The position numbers and the translations under genes are program-made. This document shows, one piece after another, positions 1 through 14,345 of a stretch of 64,000 bases of DNA (within the stretch, counting starts at the first letter, position 1; each line of letters opens with the position of its first letter). Under the pieces are notes generated by a model. It saw only the letters and a program-made list of their open reading frames with translations. It was not told where the DNA came from and did not search any database. This DNA comes from Mimachlamys varia. Its lineage: Eukaryota; Mollusca; Bivalvia; Pectinida; Pectinidae. Location: NCBI GenBank assembly GCA_947623455.1, contig OX392532.1, forward strand, positions 48,797,058-48,861,057, given 5' to 3'.

Positions 1-80
1 ATGCCGAGAGTGATGACAATGTGTAAAGGATACGTTAATTGATGACGATGAATAAATAATACGGCAAGCGATGGCGATGA
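1..80. repeat. Partial HOR unit (3' end), cut by window start
   Basis: The first bases match the end of other units: the block with GCCGAGAGTGATGACAATG, also seen at about 2,664 and 5,124, followed by the monomers that immediately precede each unit landmark. The landmark I use to open a unit is the monomer beginning TTAACGATACGGTAATCG. Confidence 0.85.
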
Positions 81-2741
81 TTAACGATACGGTAATCGAT
101 GACGCTGATTAAAGGATATGGGAAGCGATGACGATGATAAAAGGATACGGTAAACGAAGACGATGATTAAAGGATATGGGAAGCGATGACGATGATTAAA
201 GAATACGGTAGGAGATGGTAATTGATAAAAAAATACGAAAAGGGATGACATTAACAAAACGATACGGTAAGCGATGGTGATGATTAAAGGATACGGTAAG
301 CGATTACGATGATTAAAGATACGGTAAGCAATGACGATGATTAAAGATACGGTAAGCAATGACGATGATTAAAGGATACGGTAAGCGATGGCGATGATTA
401 AAGATACGGTAAGCAATGACGATGATTAAAGATACGGTAAGCGATGACGAGGATTAAAGGATACGGTAAACGATGACTATGATTGAAGAATACGTTAAAC
501 GATTACGAGGATTAAAAAATACGGTAAGGGATTACGACGATTGAAGACAAAGATAACCGATAACGATGATAAAAGGATGATGAGAGTAATGCAAATGAGT
601 TAAGGATCCTGTAAGTGATGACGATGATTCAAGCATACGATAAGCGATGATGATGACTTACAGGAACGCGAAGCAATGACGATGATTAAAGGATAACTTA
701 AGCAATGACGATGATTACAGGATACGGTAAGTGATGACGATGATTAAAGGATACTGTAAGCGATGACGATGATTAAAGGATACGGTAAGTGATGACGATG
801 ATTAAAGGATACGGTAAGCGATGACGATGATTAAATGATGCATTAAGCAATGACGACGATTACAGGATACGGTAAGCGATGACGATTATTAAGGTATACG
901 ATAAGCGTTAGCGATTATCAAAGAATACGGTAGGAGATGGTAATTGATTAAAAAATACGGAAATGGATGACACTGACAAAAGGGTACGGTAAACAATGAC
1001 GATGATTAAAGGATACGGTAAGCGATGACAATGATGAAAGGATACGTTAAGCGATGACGATGATTAAGGGATACTGTAAGCGATGACTATTATTAAAGGA
1101 TACGGTAAGCGATGATGATGACTTAAAGGAACGCGAAGCGATGACGATGATTAAAGGATAACTTAAGCAATGACGATGATTACAGGATACGGTAAGCGAT
1201 GACGATTATTAAAGGATACGGTAAGCAATGACGAAGATTTAATGATACGGTAAGCGATGACGATGATTAAAGATACGGTTAGCGATAAAGATGATTTAAA
1301 GATACGGTAAGTGATGACTATGATTGAAGAATACGGTAAGCGATTACGACGATTGAAGACAAAGATAACCGATAACGATGATAAAAGGACGATGAGAGTA
1401 ATGCAAATGAGTTAAGGATCCTGTAAGCGATGGCGATGATTCAAGCATACGATAAGCGATGATGATGACTTAAGGGATACGGTAAGCGATGACGATGATT
1501 AAAGGATAACTTAAGCGATGACGATGATTCAAGCATACGATAAGCGATGATGATGACTAAAAGGATACGGTAACCGATGACGATGATTAAAGGAACGCTA
1601 AGCGATGACGATGATTAAAGGATAACTTAAGCAATGACGATGATAACAGGATACGGTAAGTGATGACGATGATTAAAGGATACGGTAAGCGATGACGATG
1701 ATTAAAGGTTACGGTAAGCGATGACGATGATTAAAGGATGCATTAAGCAATGACAATGATTACAGGATACGGTAAGCGATGACGATTATTAAGGTATACG
1801 ATAAGCGATAGCGATTATCAAAGAATATGGTAGGAGATGGTAATTGATTAAAAAATACGGAAAGGGATGACACTGACAAAAGGGTACGGTAAGCAATGAC
1901 AATGATTAAAGGATACGGTAAGCGATGACAATGATTAAATGATACGTTAAACGATGACGACGATTAAGGGATACTGTAAGTGATGACGATGATTAAAGGA
2001 TCGCGATGCGATGACGATGATTACAGGATACGGTAAGCGATGACGATGATTAAAGGATGCATTAAGCAATGACGATGATTGCAGGATACGGTAAGCGATG
2101 ACGATTATTAAGGTATACGATAAGCGTTAGCGATTATCAAAGAATACGGTAAGAGATGGTTATTGATTAAAAAATACGGAAAGGGATGACACTGCCAATG
2201 GGTATGGTAAGCAATGACGATGATTAAAGGATACGGTAAGTGATGACGATGATTGAAGGATTCGTTAAGCGATGACGATGATTAAGGGATACTGTAAGCG
2301 ATGACGATTATTAAAGGATACGGTAAGCGATGATGAAGATGTAAGGATACTGTAAGCGATGACGATGATTTATGGATGCGGTAAGCGATGAAGATGATTT
2401 TAGGATACGTTAGGCAATGACGATGATTAAAGGATACGTTAAGCGATGATGATGATTATGGGATACTGTAAGCGATGACGATTATTAAAGGATGCGTTAA
2501 TCGATGACGATGATTCAAGGATACGGTAAGCGATGACAATAATTCAGAACATGGTAAGAAATGACTATGATTAAAGGATAGGGTAAGCGATGACGATGAT
2601 TAATGATACAGTAAGCAATTACGACGATTGAAAAAAGGTAAACGATGACGATAATAAAAGGATGCCGAGAGTGATGACAATGTGTAAAGGATACGTTAAT
2701 TGATGACGATGAATAAAGAATACGGCAAGCGATGGCGATGA
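81..2741. repeat. HOR unit 1, class A, 2,661 bp
   Basis: Long A-class unit. Private or shared variants: ATGATACGTTAAAC near 1,936, GGATCGCGATGCG near 1,996 and CTGCCAATGGG near 2,193. All three recur in unit 9, showing common descent of the 3' halves. It lacks one 29-bp monomer that unit 9 has near 19,240. GGATCC (BamHI) sites at 604-609 and 1,416-1,421 mark two internal subrepeats 812 bp apart. Confidence 0.88.
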
Positions 2742-5201
2742 TTAACGATACGGTAATCGATGACGCTGATTAAAGGATATGGGAAGCGATGGCGATGATA
2801 AAAGGATACGGTAAACGAAGACGATGATTAAAGGATATGGGAAGCGATGACGATGATTAAAGAATACGGTAGGAGATGGTAATTGATCAAAAAATACGAA
2901 AAGGGATGACATTAACAAAACGATACGGTAAGCGATGGTGATGATTAAAGGATACGGTAAGCGATGACGATGATTAAAGATACGGTAAGCAATGACGATG
3001 ATTAAAGATACGGTAAGCAATGACGATGATTAAAGGATACGGTAAGCGATGGCGATGATTAAAGATACGGTAAGCAATGACGATGATTAAAGATACGGTA
3101 AGCGATGACGAGGATTAAAGGATACGGTAAACGATGACTATGATTGAAGAATACGTTAAACGATTACGAGGATTAAAAAATACGGTAAGGGATTACGACG
3201 ATTGAAGACAAAGATAACCGATAACGATGATAAAAGGATGATGAGAGTAATGCAAATGAGTTAAGGATCCTGTAAGTGATGACGATGATTCAAGCATACG
3301 ATAAGCGATGATGATGACTTACAGGAACGCGAAGCAATGACGATGATTAAAGGATAACTTAAGCAATGACGATGATTACAGGATACGGTAAGTGATGACG
3401 ATGATTAAAGGATACTGTAAGCGATGACGATGATTAAAGGATACGATAAGTGATGACGATGATTAAAGGATACGGTAAGCGATGACGATGATTAAATGAT
3501 GCATTAAGCAATGACGACGATTACAGGATACAGTAAGCGATGACGATTATTAAGGTATACGATAAGCGATAGCGATTATCAAAGAATACGGTAGGAGATG
3601 GTAATTGATTAAAAAATACGGAAATGGATGACACTGACAAAAGGGTACGGTAAACAATGACGATGATTAAAGGATACGGTAAGCGATGACAATGATGTAA
3701 GGATACGTTAAGCGATGACGATGATTAAGGGATACTGTAAGCGATGACTATTATTAAAGGATACGGTAAGCGATGATGATGACTTAAAGGAACGCGAAGC
3801 GATGACGATGATTAAAGGATAACTTAAGCAATGACGATGATTACAGGATACGGTAAGCGATGACGATTATTAAAGGATACGGTAAGCAATGACGAAGATT
3901 TAGTGATACGGTAAGCGATGACGATGATTAAAGATACGGTTAGCGATAAAGATGATTTAAAGATACGGTAAGTGATGACTATGATTGAAGAATACGGTAA
4001 GCGATTACGACGATTGAAGACAAAGATAACCGATAACGATGATAAAAGGACGATGAGAGTAATGCAAATGAGTTAAGGATCCTGTAAGCGATGGCGATGA
4101 TTCAAGCATACGATAAGCGATGATGATGACTTAAGGGATACGGTAAGCGATGACGATGATTAAAGGATAACTTAAGCGATGACGATGATTCAAGCATACG
4201 ATAAGCGATGATGATGACTAAAAGGATACGGTAACCGATGACGATGATTAAAGGAACGCTAAGCGATGACGATGATTAAAGGATAACTTAAGCAATGACG
4301 ATGATAACAGGATACGGTAAGTGATGACGATGATTAAAGGATACGGTAAGCGATGACGATGATTAAAGGTTACGGTAAGCGATGACGATGATTAAAGGAT
4401 GCATTAAGCAATGACAATGATTACAGGATACGGTAAGCGATGACGATTATTAAGGTATACGATAAGCGATAGCGATTATCAAAGAATATGGTAGGAGATG
4501 GTAATTGATTAAAAAATACGGAAAGGGATGACACTGACAAAAGGGTATGGTAAGCAATGACGATGATTAAAGGATACGGTAAGTGATGACGATGATTGAA
4601 GGATTCTTTAAGCGATGACGATGATTAAGGGATACTGTAAGCAATGACGATGATTACAGGATACGGTAAGCGATGACGATGATTAAAGGATGCATTAAGC
4701 AATGACGATGATTGCAGGATACGGTAAGCGATGACGATTATTAAGGTATACGATAAGCGTTAGCGATTATCAAAGAATACGGTAAGAGATGGTTATTGAT
4801 TAAAAAATACGGAAAGGGATGACACTGACAAAAGGGTATGGTAAGCAATGACGATGATTAAAGGATACGGTAAGTGATGACGATGATTGAAGGATTCTTT
4901 AAGCGATGACGATGATTAAGGGATACTGTAAGCGATGATTATTATTAAAGGATACGGTAAGCCATGACGATTATTAAAGGATACGGTAAGCGATGACAAT
5001 AATTCAGAATATGGTAAGAAATGACTATGATTAAAGGATAGGGTAAGCTATGACGATGATTAATGATACAGTAAGCAATTACGACGATTGAAAAAAGGTA
5101 AACGATGACGATAATTAAAGGATGCCGAGAGTGATGACAATGTGTAAAGGATACGTTAATTGATGACGATGAATAAAGAATACGGCAAGCGATGGCGATG
5201 A
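2742..5201. repeat. HOR unit 2, class A with a B-preceding end, 2,460 bp
   Basis: About 290 bp shorter than a full A unit. Diagnostic variants: GATGGCGATGATAAAAGG near 2,789, GGATACAGTAAGC near 3,525, GATTTAGTGATACG near 3,897 and GGTAAGCTATGACG near 5,042. A block ending in GATTCTTTAAGCG occurs twice 291 bp apart (starts 4,541 and 4,832). All these features recur in unit 10, which is its super-unit counterpart. Confidence 0.88.
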
Positions 5202-7808
5202 TTAACGATACGGTAATCGATGACGCTGATTAAAGGATATGGGAAGAGATGACGATGATAAAAGGATACGGTAAGCGATGACGATGATTAAAGGATATGG
5301 GAAGCGATGACGATGATTAAAGAATACGGTAGGAGATGGTAATTGATCAAAAAATACGAAAAGGGATGACATTAACAAAACGATACGGTAAGCGATGGTG
5401 ATGATTAAAGGATACGGTAAGCGATGACGATGATTAAAGATACGGTAAGCAATGACGATGATTAAAGATACGGTAAGCAATGACGATGATTAAAGGATAC
5501 GGTAAGCGATGGCGATGATTAAAGATACGGTAAGCGATGACGATTATTAAGGTATACGATAAGCGATAGCGATTATCAAAGAATACGGTAGGAGATGGTA
5601 ATTAATTAAAAAATACGGATAAGCGATGATGATGACTTACAGGAACGCGAAGCAATGACGGTGATTAAAGGATAACTTAAGCAATGACGATGATTACAGG
5701 ATACGGTAATTGATGACAATGATTAAAGGATACTGTAAGCGATATCGATGATTAAAGGATACGGTAAGTGATGACGATGATTAAAGGATACGGTAAGCGA
5801 TGACGATGATTAAATGATGCATTAAGCAATGACGACGATTACAGGATACGGTAAGCGATGACGATTATTAAGGTATACGATAAGCGTTAGCGATTATCAA
5901 AGAATACGGTAAGAGATGGTTATTGATTAAAAAATACGGAAAGGGATGACACTGACAAAAGGGTACGGTAAACAATGACGATGATTAAAGGATACGGTAA
6001 GCGATGACAATGATGAAAGGATACGTTAAGCGATGACGATGATTAAGGGATACTGTAAGCGATGACTATTATTAAAGGATACGGTAAGCGATGATGATGA
6101 CTTAAAGGAACGCGAAGCGATGACGATGATTAAAGGATAACTTAAGCAATGACGATGATTACAGGATACGGTAAGCGATGACGATTATTAAAGGATACGG
6201 TAAGCAATGACGAAGATTTAATGATACGGTAAGCGATGACGATGATTAAAGATACGGTTAGCGATAAAGATGATTTAAAGATACGGTAAGTGATGACTAT
6301 GATTGAAGAATACGGTAAGCGATTACGACGATTGAAGACAAAGATAACCGATAACGATGATAAAAGGACGATGAGAGTAATGCAAATGAGTTAAGGATCC
6401 TGTAAGCGATGGCGATGATTCAAGCATACGATAAGCGATGATGATGACTTAAGGGATACGGTAAGCGATGACGATGATTAAAGGATAACTTAAGCGATGA
6501 CGATGATTCAAGCATACGATAAGCGATGATGATGACTAAAAGGATACGGTAACCGATGACGATGATTAAAGGAACGCTAAGCGATGACGATGATTAAAGG
6601 ATAACTTAAGCAATGACGATGATAACAGGATACGGTAAGTGATGACGATGATTAAAGGATACGGTAAGCGATGACGATGATTAAAGGTTACGGTAAGCGA
6701 TGACGATGATTAAAGGATGCATTAAGCAATGACAATGATTACAGGATACGGTAAGCGATGACGATTATTAAGGTATACGATAAGCGATAGCGATTATCAA
6801 AGAATATGGTAGGAGATGGTAATTGATTAAAAAATACGGAAAGGGATGACACTGACAAAAGGGTACGGTAAGCAATGACAATGATTAAAGGATACGGTAA
6901 GCGATGACAATGATTAAAGGATACGTTAAACGATGACGACGATTAAGGGATACTGTAAGCGATGACGATTATTAAAGGATACGGTAAGTGATGACGATGA
7001 TTAAAGGAACGCGATGCGATGACGATGATTTAAGGATAACTTAAGCAATGACGATGATTACAGGATACGGTAAGCGATGACGATGATTAAAGGATGCATT
7101 AAGCAATGACGATGATTGCAGGATACGGTAAGCGATGACGATTATTAAGGTATACGATAAGCGTTAGCGATTATCAAAGAATACGGTAAGAGATGGTTAT
7201 TGATTAAAAAATACGGAAAGGGATGACACTGACAAAAGGGTATGGTAAGCAATGACGATGATTAAAGGATACGGTAAGTGATGACGATGATTGAAGGATT
7301 CGTTAAGCGATGACGATGATTAAGGGATACTGTAAGCGATGACGATTATTAAAGGATACGGTAAGCCATGACGATTATTAAAGGATACGGTAAGCGATGA
7401 TGAAGATGTAAGGATACTGTAAGCGATGACGATGATTTATGGATGCGGTAAGCGATGAAGATGATTTTAGGATACGTTAGGCAATGACGATGATTAAAGG
7501 ATACGTTAAGCGATGATGATGATTATGGGATACTGTAAGCGATGACGATTATTAAAGGATGCGTTAATCGATGACGATGATTAAAGGATACGGTAAGCGA
7601 TGACAATAATTCAGAACATGGTAAGAAATGACTATGATTAAAGGATAGGGTAAGCGATGACGATGATTAATGATACAGTAAGCAATTACGACGATTGAAA
7701 AAAGGTAAACGATGACGATAATAAAAGGATGCCGAGAGTGATGACAATGTGTAAAGGATACGTTAATTGATGACGATGAATAAAGAATACGGCAAGCGAT
7801 GGCGATGA
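5202..7808. repeat. HOR unit 3, class B, 2,607 bp
   Basis: B class is defined by a fusion near 5,619, where AATTAAAAAATACGG runs directly into ATAAGCGATGATGATG. In A units these two parts are hundreds of bases apart, so B looks like an internal-deletion derivative. It also carries GATATC near 5,741. Private variant GGGAAGAGATGACG near 5,241 is shared with unit 11. Confidence 0.88.
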
Positions 7809-8990
7809 TTAACGATACGGTAATCGATGACGCTGATTAAAGGATATGGGAAGCGATGACGATGATAAAAGGATACGGTAAACGAAGACGATGATTAAAG
7901 GATATGGGAAGCGATGACGATGATTAAAGAATACGGTAGGAGATGGTAATTGATCAAAAAATACGAAAAGGGATGACATTAACAAAACGATACGGTAAGC
8001 GATGGTGATGATTAAAGGATACGGTAAGCGATGACGATGATTAAAGATACGGTAAGCAATGACGATTATTAAAGATACGGTAAGCAATGACGATGATTAA
8101 AGGATACGGTAAGCGATGGCGATGATTAAAGATATGGTAAGCAATGACGATGATTAAAGATACGGTAAGCGATGACGAGGATTAAAGGATACGGTAAACG
8201 ATGACTATGATTGAAGAATACGTTAAACGATTACGAGGATTAAAAAATACGGTAAGGGATTACGACGATTGAAGACAAAGATAACCGATAACGATGATAA
8301 AAGGATGATGAGAGTAATGCAAATGAGTTAAGGATCCTGTAAGTGATGACGATGATTCAAGCATACGATAAGCGATGATGATGACTTACAGGAACGCGAA
8401 GCAATGACGATGATTAAAGGATAACTTAAGCAATGACGATGATTACAGGATACGGTAAGTGATGACGATGATTAAAGGATACTGTAAGCGATGACGATGA
8501 TTAAAGGATACGGTAAGTGATGACGATGATTAAAGGATACGGTAAGCGTTAGCGATTATCAAAGAATACGGTAAGAGATGGTTATTGATTAAAAAATACG
8601 GAAAGGGATGACACTGACAAAAGGGTATGGTAAGCAATGACGATGATTAAAGGATACGGTAAGTGATGACGATGATTGAAGCATTCTTTAAGCGATGACG
8701 ATGATTAAGGGATACTGTAAGCGATGATTATTATTAAAGGATACGGTAAGCCATGACGATTATTAAAGGATACGGTAAGCGATGACAATAATTCAGAATA
8801 TGGTAAGAAATGACTATGATTAAAGGATAGGGTAAGCGATGACGATGATTAATGATACAGTAAGCAATTACGACGATTGAAAAAAGGTAAACGATAACGA
8901 TAATAAAAGGATGCCGAGAGTGATGACAATGTGTAAAGGATACGTTAATTGATGACGATGAATAAAGAATACGGCAAGCGATGGCGATGA
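7809..8990. repeat. HOR unit 4, class S (short), 1,182 bp
   Basis: S class joins the first third of an A unit to its last subrepeat at about 8,548 (GGATACGGTAAGC running into GTTAGCGATTATC), omitting about 1.57 kb, equivalent to roughly 54 monomers. GAAGCATTCTTTAAGC near 8,677 is S-specific. Variant AAAGATATGGTAAGC near 8,129 is shared with units 12 and 14. Confidence 0.88.
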
Positions 8991-11597
8991 TTAACGATAC
9001 GGTAATCGATGACGCTGATTAAAGGATATGGGAAGCGATGACGATGATAAAAGGATACGGTAAGCGATGACGATGATTAAAGGATATGGGAAGCGATGAC
9101 GATGATTAAAGAATACGGTAGGAGATGGTAATTGATCAAAAAATACGAAAAGGGATGACATTAACAAAACGATACGGTAAGCGATGGTGATGATTAAAGG
9201 ATACGGTAAGCGATGACGATGATTAAAGATACGGTAAGCAATGACGATGATTAAAGATACGGTAAGCAATGACGATGATTAAAGGATACGGTAAGCGATG
9301 GCGATGATTAAAGATACGGTAAGCGATGACGATTATTAAGGTATACGATAAGCGATAGCGATTATCAAAGAATACGGTAGGCGATGGTAATTAATTAAAA
9401 AATACGGATAAGCGATGATGATGACTTACAGGAACGCGAAGCAATGACGGTGATTAAAGGATAACTTAAGCAATGACGATGATTACAGGATACGGTAATT
9501 GATGACGATGATTAAAGGATACTGTAAGCGATATCGATGATTAAAGGATACGGTAAGTGATGACGATGATTAAAGGATACGGTAAGCGATGACGATGATT
9601 AAATGATGCATTAAGCAATGACGACGATTACAGGATACGGTAAGCGATGACGATTATTAAGGTATACGATAAGCGTTAGCGATTATCAAAGAATACGGTA
9701 AGAGATGGTTATTGATTAAAAAATACGGAAAGGGATGACACTGACAAAAGGGTACGGTAAACAATGACGATGATTAAAGGATACGGTAAGCGATGACAAT
9801 GATGAAAGGATACGTTAAGCGATGACGATGATTAAGGGATACTGTAAGCGATGACTATTATTAAAGGATACGGTAAGCGATGATGATGACTTAAAGGAAC
9901 GCGAAGCGATGACGATGATTAAAGGATAACTTAAGCAATGACGATGATTACAGGATACGGTAAGCGATGACGATTATTAAAGGATACGGTAAGCAATGAC
10001 GAAGATTTAATGATACGGTAAGCGATGACGATGATTAAAGATACGGTTAGCGATAAAGATGATTTAAAGATACGGTAAGTGATGACTATGATTGAAGAAT
10101 ACGGTAAGCGATTACGACGATTGAAGACAAAGATAACCGATAACGATGATAAAAGGACGATGAGAGTAATGCAAATGAGTTAAGGATCCTGTAAGCGATG
10201 GCGATGATTCAAGCATACGATAAGCGATGATGATGACTTAAGGGATACGGTAAGCGATGACGATGATTAAAGGATAACTTAAGCGATGACGATGATTCAA
10301 GCATACGATAAGCGATGATGATGACTAAAAGGATACGGTAACCGATGACGATGATTAAAGGAACGCTAAGCGATGACGATGATTAAAGGATAACTTAAGC
10401 AATGACGATGATAACAGGATACGGTAAGTGATGACGATGATTAAAGGATACGGTAAGCGATGACGATGATTAAAGGTTACGGTAAGCGATGACGATGATT
10501 AAAGGATGCATTAAGCAATGACAATGATTACAGGATACGGTAAGCGATGACGATTATTAAGGTATACGATAAGCGATAGCGATTATCAAAGAATATGGTA
10601 GGAGATGGTAATTGATTAAAAAATACGGAAAGGGATGACACTGACAAAAGGGTACGGTAAGCAATGACAATGATTAAAGGATACGGTAAGCGATGACAAT
10701 GATTAAAGGATACGTTAAACGATGACGACGATTAAGGGATACTGTAAGCGATGACGATTATTAAAGGATACGGTAAGTGATGACGATGATTAAAGGAACG
10801 CGATGCGATGACGATGATTTAAGGATAACTTAAGCAATGACGATGATTACAGGATACGGTAAGCGATGACGATGATTAAAGGATGCATTAAGCAATGACG
10901 ATGATTGCAGGATACGGTAAGCGATGACGATTATTAAGGTATACGATAAGCGTTAGCGATTATCAAAGAATACGGTAAGAGATGGTTATTGATTAAAAAA
11001 TACGGAAAGGGATGACACTGACAAAAGGGTATGGTAAGCAATGACGATGATTAAAGGATACGGTAAGTGATGACGATGATTGAAGGATTCGTTAAGCGAT
11101 GACGATGATTAAGGGATACTGTAAGCGATGACGATTATTAAAGGATACGGTAAGCCATGACGATTATTAAAGGATACGGTAAGCGATGATGAAGATGTAA
11201 GGTTACTGTAAGCGATGACGATGATTTATGGATGCGGTAAGCGATGAAGATGATTTTAGGATACGTTAGGCAATGACGATGATTAAAGGATACGTTAAGC
11301 GATGATGATGATTATGGGATACTGTAAGCGATGACGATTATTAAAGGATGCGTTAATCGATGACGATGATTCAAGGATACGGTAAGCGATGACAATAATT
11401 CAGAACATGGTAAGAAATGACTATGATTAAAGGATAGGGTAAGCGATGACGATGATTAATGATACAGTAAGCAATTACGACGATTGAAAAAAGGTAAACG
11501 ATGACGATAATAAAAGGTTGCCGAGAGTGATGACAATGTGTAAAGGATACGTTAATTGATGACGATGAATAAAGAATACGGCAAGCGATGGCGATGA
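8991..11597. repeat. HOR unit 5, class B, 2,607 bp
   Basis: B fusion junction near 9,409. Diagnostic variants: GGTAGGCGATGG near 9,376 (shared with units 13 and 15), GTAAGGTTACTG near 11,198 and AAAGGTTGCCGAG near 11,513 (both shared with unit 15 only). Confidence 0.88.
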
Positions 11598-14345
11598 TTA
11601 ACGATACGGTAATCGATGACGCTGATTAAAGGATATGGGAAGCGATGACGATGATAAAAGGATACGGTAAACGAAGACGATGATTAAAGGATATGGGAAG
11701 CGATGACGATGATTAAAGAATACGGTAGGAGATGGTAATTGATCAAAAAATACGAAAAGGGATGACATTAACAAAACGATACGGTAAGCGATGGTGATGA
11801 TTAAAGGATACGGTAAGCGATGACGATGATTAAAGATACGGTAAGCAATGACGATGATTAAAGATACGGTAAGCAATGACGATGATTAAAGGATACGGTA
11901 AGCGATGGCGATGATTAAAGATACGGTAAGCAATGACGATGATTAAAGATACGGTAAGCGATGACGAGGATTAAAGGATACGGTAAACGATGACTATGAT
12001 TGAAGAATACGTTAAACGATTACGAGGATTAAAAAATACGGTAAGGGATTACGACGATTGAAGACAAAGATAACCGATAACGATGATAAAAGGATGATGA
12101 GAGTAATGCAAATGAGTTAAGGATCCTGTAAGTGATGACGATGATTCAAGCATACGATAAGCGATGATGATGACTTACAGGAACGCGAAGCAATGACGAT
12201 GATTAAAGGATAACTTAAGCAATGACGATGATTACAGGATACGGTAATTGATGACGATGATTAAAGGATACTGTAAGCGATGACGATGATTAAAGGATAC
12301 GGTAAGTGATGACGATGATTAAAGGATACGGTAAGCGATGACGATGATTAAATGATGCATTAAGCAATGACGACGATTACAGGATACGGTAAGCGATGAC
12401 GATTATTAAGGTATACGATAAGCGATAGCGATTATCAAAGAATACGGTAGGAGATGGTAATTGATTAAAAAATACGGAAATGGATGACACTGACAAAAGG
12501 GTACGGTAAACAATGACGATGATTAAAGGATACGGTAAGCGATGACAATGATGAAAAGATACGTTAAGCGATGACGATGATTAAGGGATACTGTAAGCGA
12601 TGACTATTATTAAAGGATACGGTAAGCGATGATGATGACTTAAAGGAACGCGAAGCGATGACGATGATTAAAGGATAACTTAAGCAATGACGATGATTAC
12701 AGGATACGGTAAGCGATGACGATTATTAAAGGATACGGTAAGCAATGACGAAGATTTAATGATACGGTAAGCGATGACGATGATTAAAGATACGGTTAGC
12801 GATAAAGATGATTTAAAGATACGGTAAGTGATGACTATGATTGAAGAATACGGTAAGCGATTACGACGATTGAAGACAAAGATAACCGATAACGATGATA
12901 AAAGGACGATGAGAGTAATGCAAATGAGTTAAGGATCCTGTAAGCGATGGCGATGATTCAAGCATACGATAAGCGATGATGATGACTTAAGGGATACGGT
13001 AAGCGATGACGATGATTAAAGGATAACTTAAGCGATGACGATGATTCAAGCATACGATAAGCGATGATGATGACTAAAAGGATACGGTAACCGATGACGA
13101 TGATTAAAGGAACGCTAAGCGATGACGATGATTAAAGGATAACTTAAGCAATGACGATGATAACAGGATACGGTAAGTGATGACGATGATTAAAGGATAC
13201 GGTAAGCGATGACGATGATTAAAGGTTACGGTAAGCGATGACGATGATTAAAGGATGCATTAAGCAATGACAATGATTACAGGATACGGTAAGCGATGAC
13301 GATTATTAAGGTATACGATAAGCGATAGCGATTATCAAAGAATATGGTAGGAGATGGTAATTGATTAAAAAATACGGAAAGGGATGACACTGACAAAAGG
13401 GTACGGTAAGCAATGACAATGATTAAAGGATACGGTAAGCGATGACAATGATTAAAGGATACGTTAAACGATGACGACGATTAAGGGATACTGTAAGCGA
13501 TGACGATTATTAAAGGATACGGTAAGTGATGACGATGATTAAAGGAACGCGATGCGATGACGATGATTTAAGGATAACTTAAGCAATGACGATGATTACA
13601 GGATCAGTAAGCGATGACGATGATTAAAGGATGCATTAAGCAATGACGATGATTGCAGGATACGGTAAGCGATGACGATTATTAAGGTATACGATAAGCG
13701 TTAGCGATTATCAAAGAATACGGTAAGAGATGGTTATTGATTAAAAAATACGGAAAGGGATGACACTGACAAAAGGGTATGGTAAGCAATGACGATGATT
13801 AAAGGATACGGTAAGTGATGACGATGATTGAAGGATTCGTTAAGCGATGACGATGATTAAGGGATACTGTAAGCGATGACGATTATTAAAGGATACGGTA
13901 AGCCATGACGATTATTAAAGGATACGGTAAGCGATGATGAAGATGTAAGGATACTGTAAGCGATGACGATGATTTATGGATGCGGTAAGCGATGAAGATG
14001 ATTTTAGGATACGTTAGGCAATGACGATGATTAAAGGATACGTTAAGCGATGATGATGATTATGGGATACTGTAAGCGATGACGATTATTAAAGGATGCG
14101 TTAATCGATGACGATGATTAAAGGATACGGTAAGCGATGACAATAATTCAGAACATGGTAAGAAATGACTATGATTAAAGGATAGGGTAAGCGATGACGA
14201 TGATTAATGATACAGTAAGCAATTACGACGATTGAAAAAAGGTAAACGATGACGATAATAAAAGGATGCCGAGAGTGATGACAATGTGTAAAGGATACGT
14301 TAATTGATGACGATGAATAAAGAATACGGCAAGCGATGGCGATGA
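11598..14345. repeat. HOR unit 6, class A, 2,748 bp
   Basis: Full-length A unit. GATGAAAAGATACG near 12,550 is shared with units 16, 19 and 20. A private 1-bp shortening, GGATCAGTAAGC near 13,602 in place of GGATACGGTAAGC, explains why it is one base shorter than unit 16. Confidence 0.88.

Noticed and set aside
81..359. Recurring 92-aa minus-strand open frame at 22 positions across the left array
   Set aside because: It is the stop-free phase of the 29-bp repeat around the unit landmark. Composition follows the monomer, no domain or start context is visible, and unit 17 carries a stop without other decay.
604..609. Regulatory or binding role for the recurrent GGATCC motif
   Set aside because: It recurs only because the subrepeat that contains it recurs. 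It is useful as a restriction landmark but there is no evidence of function.
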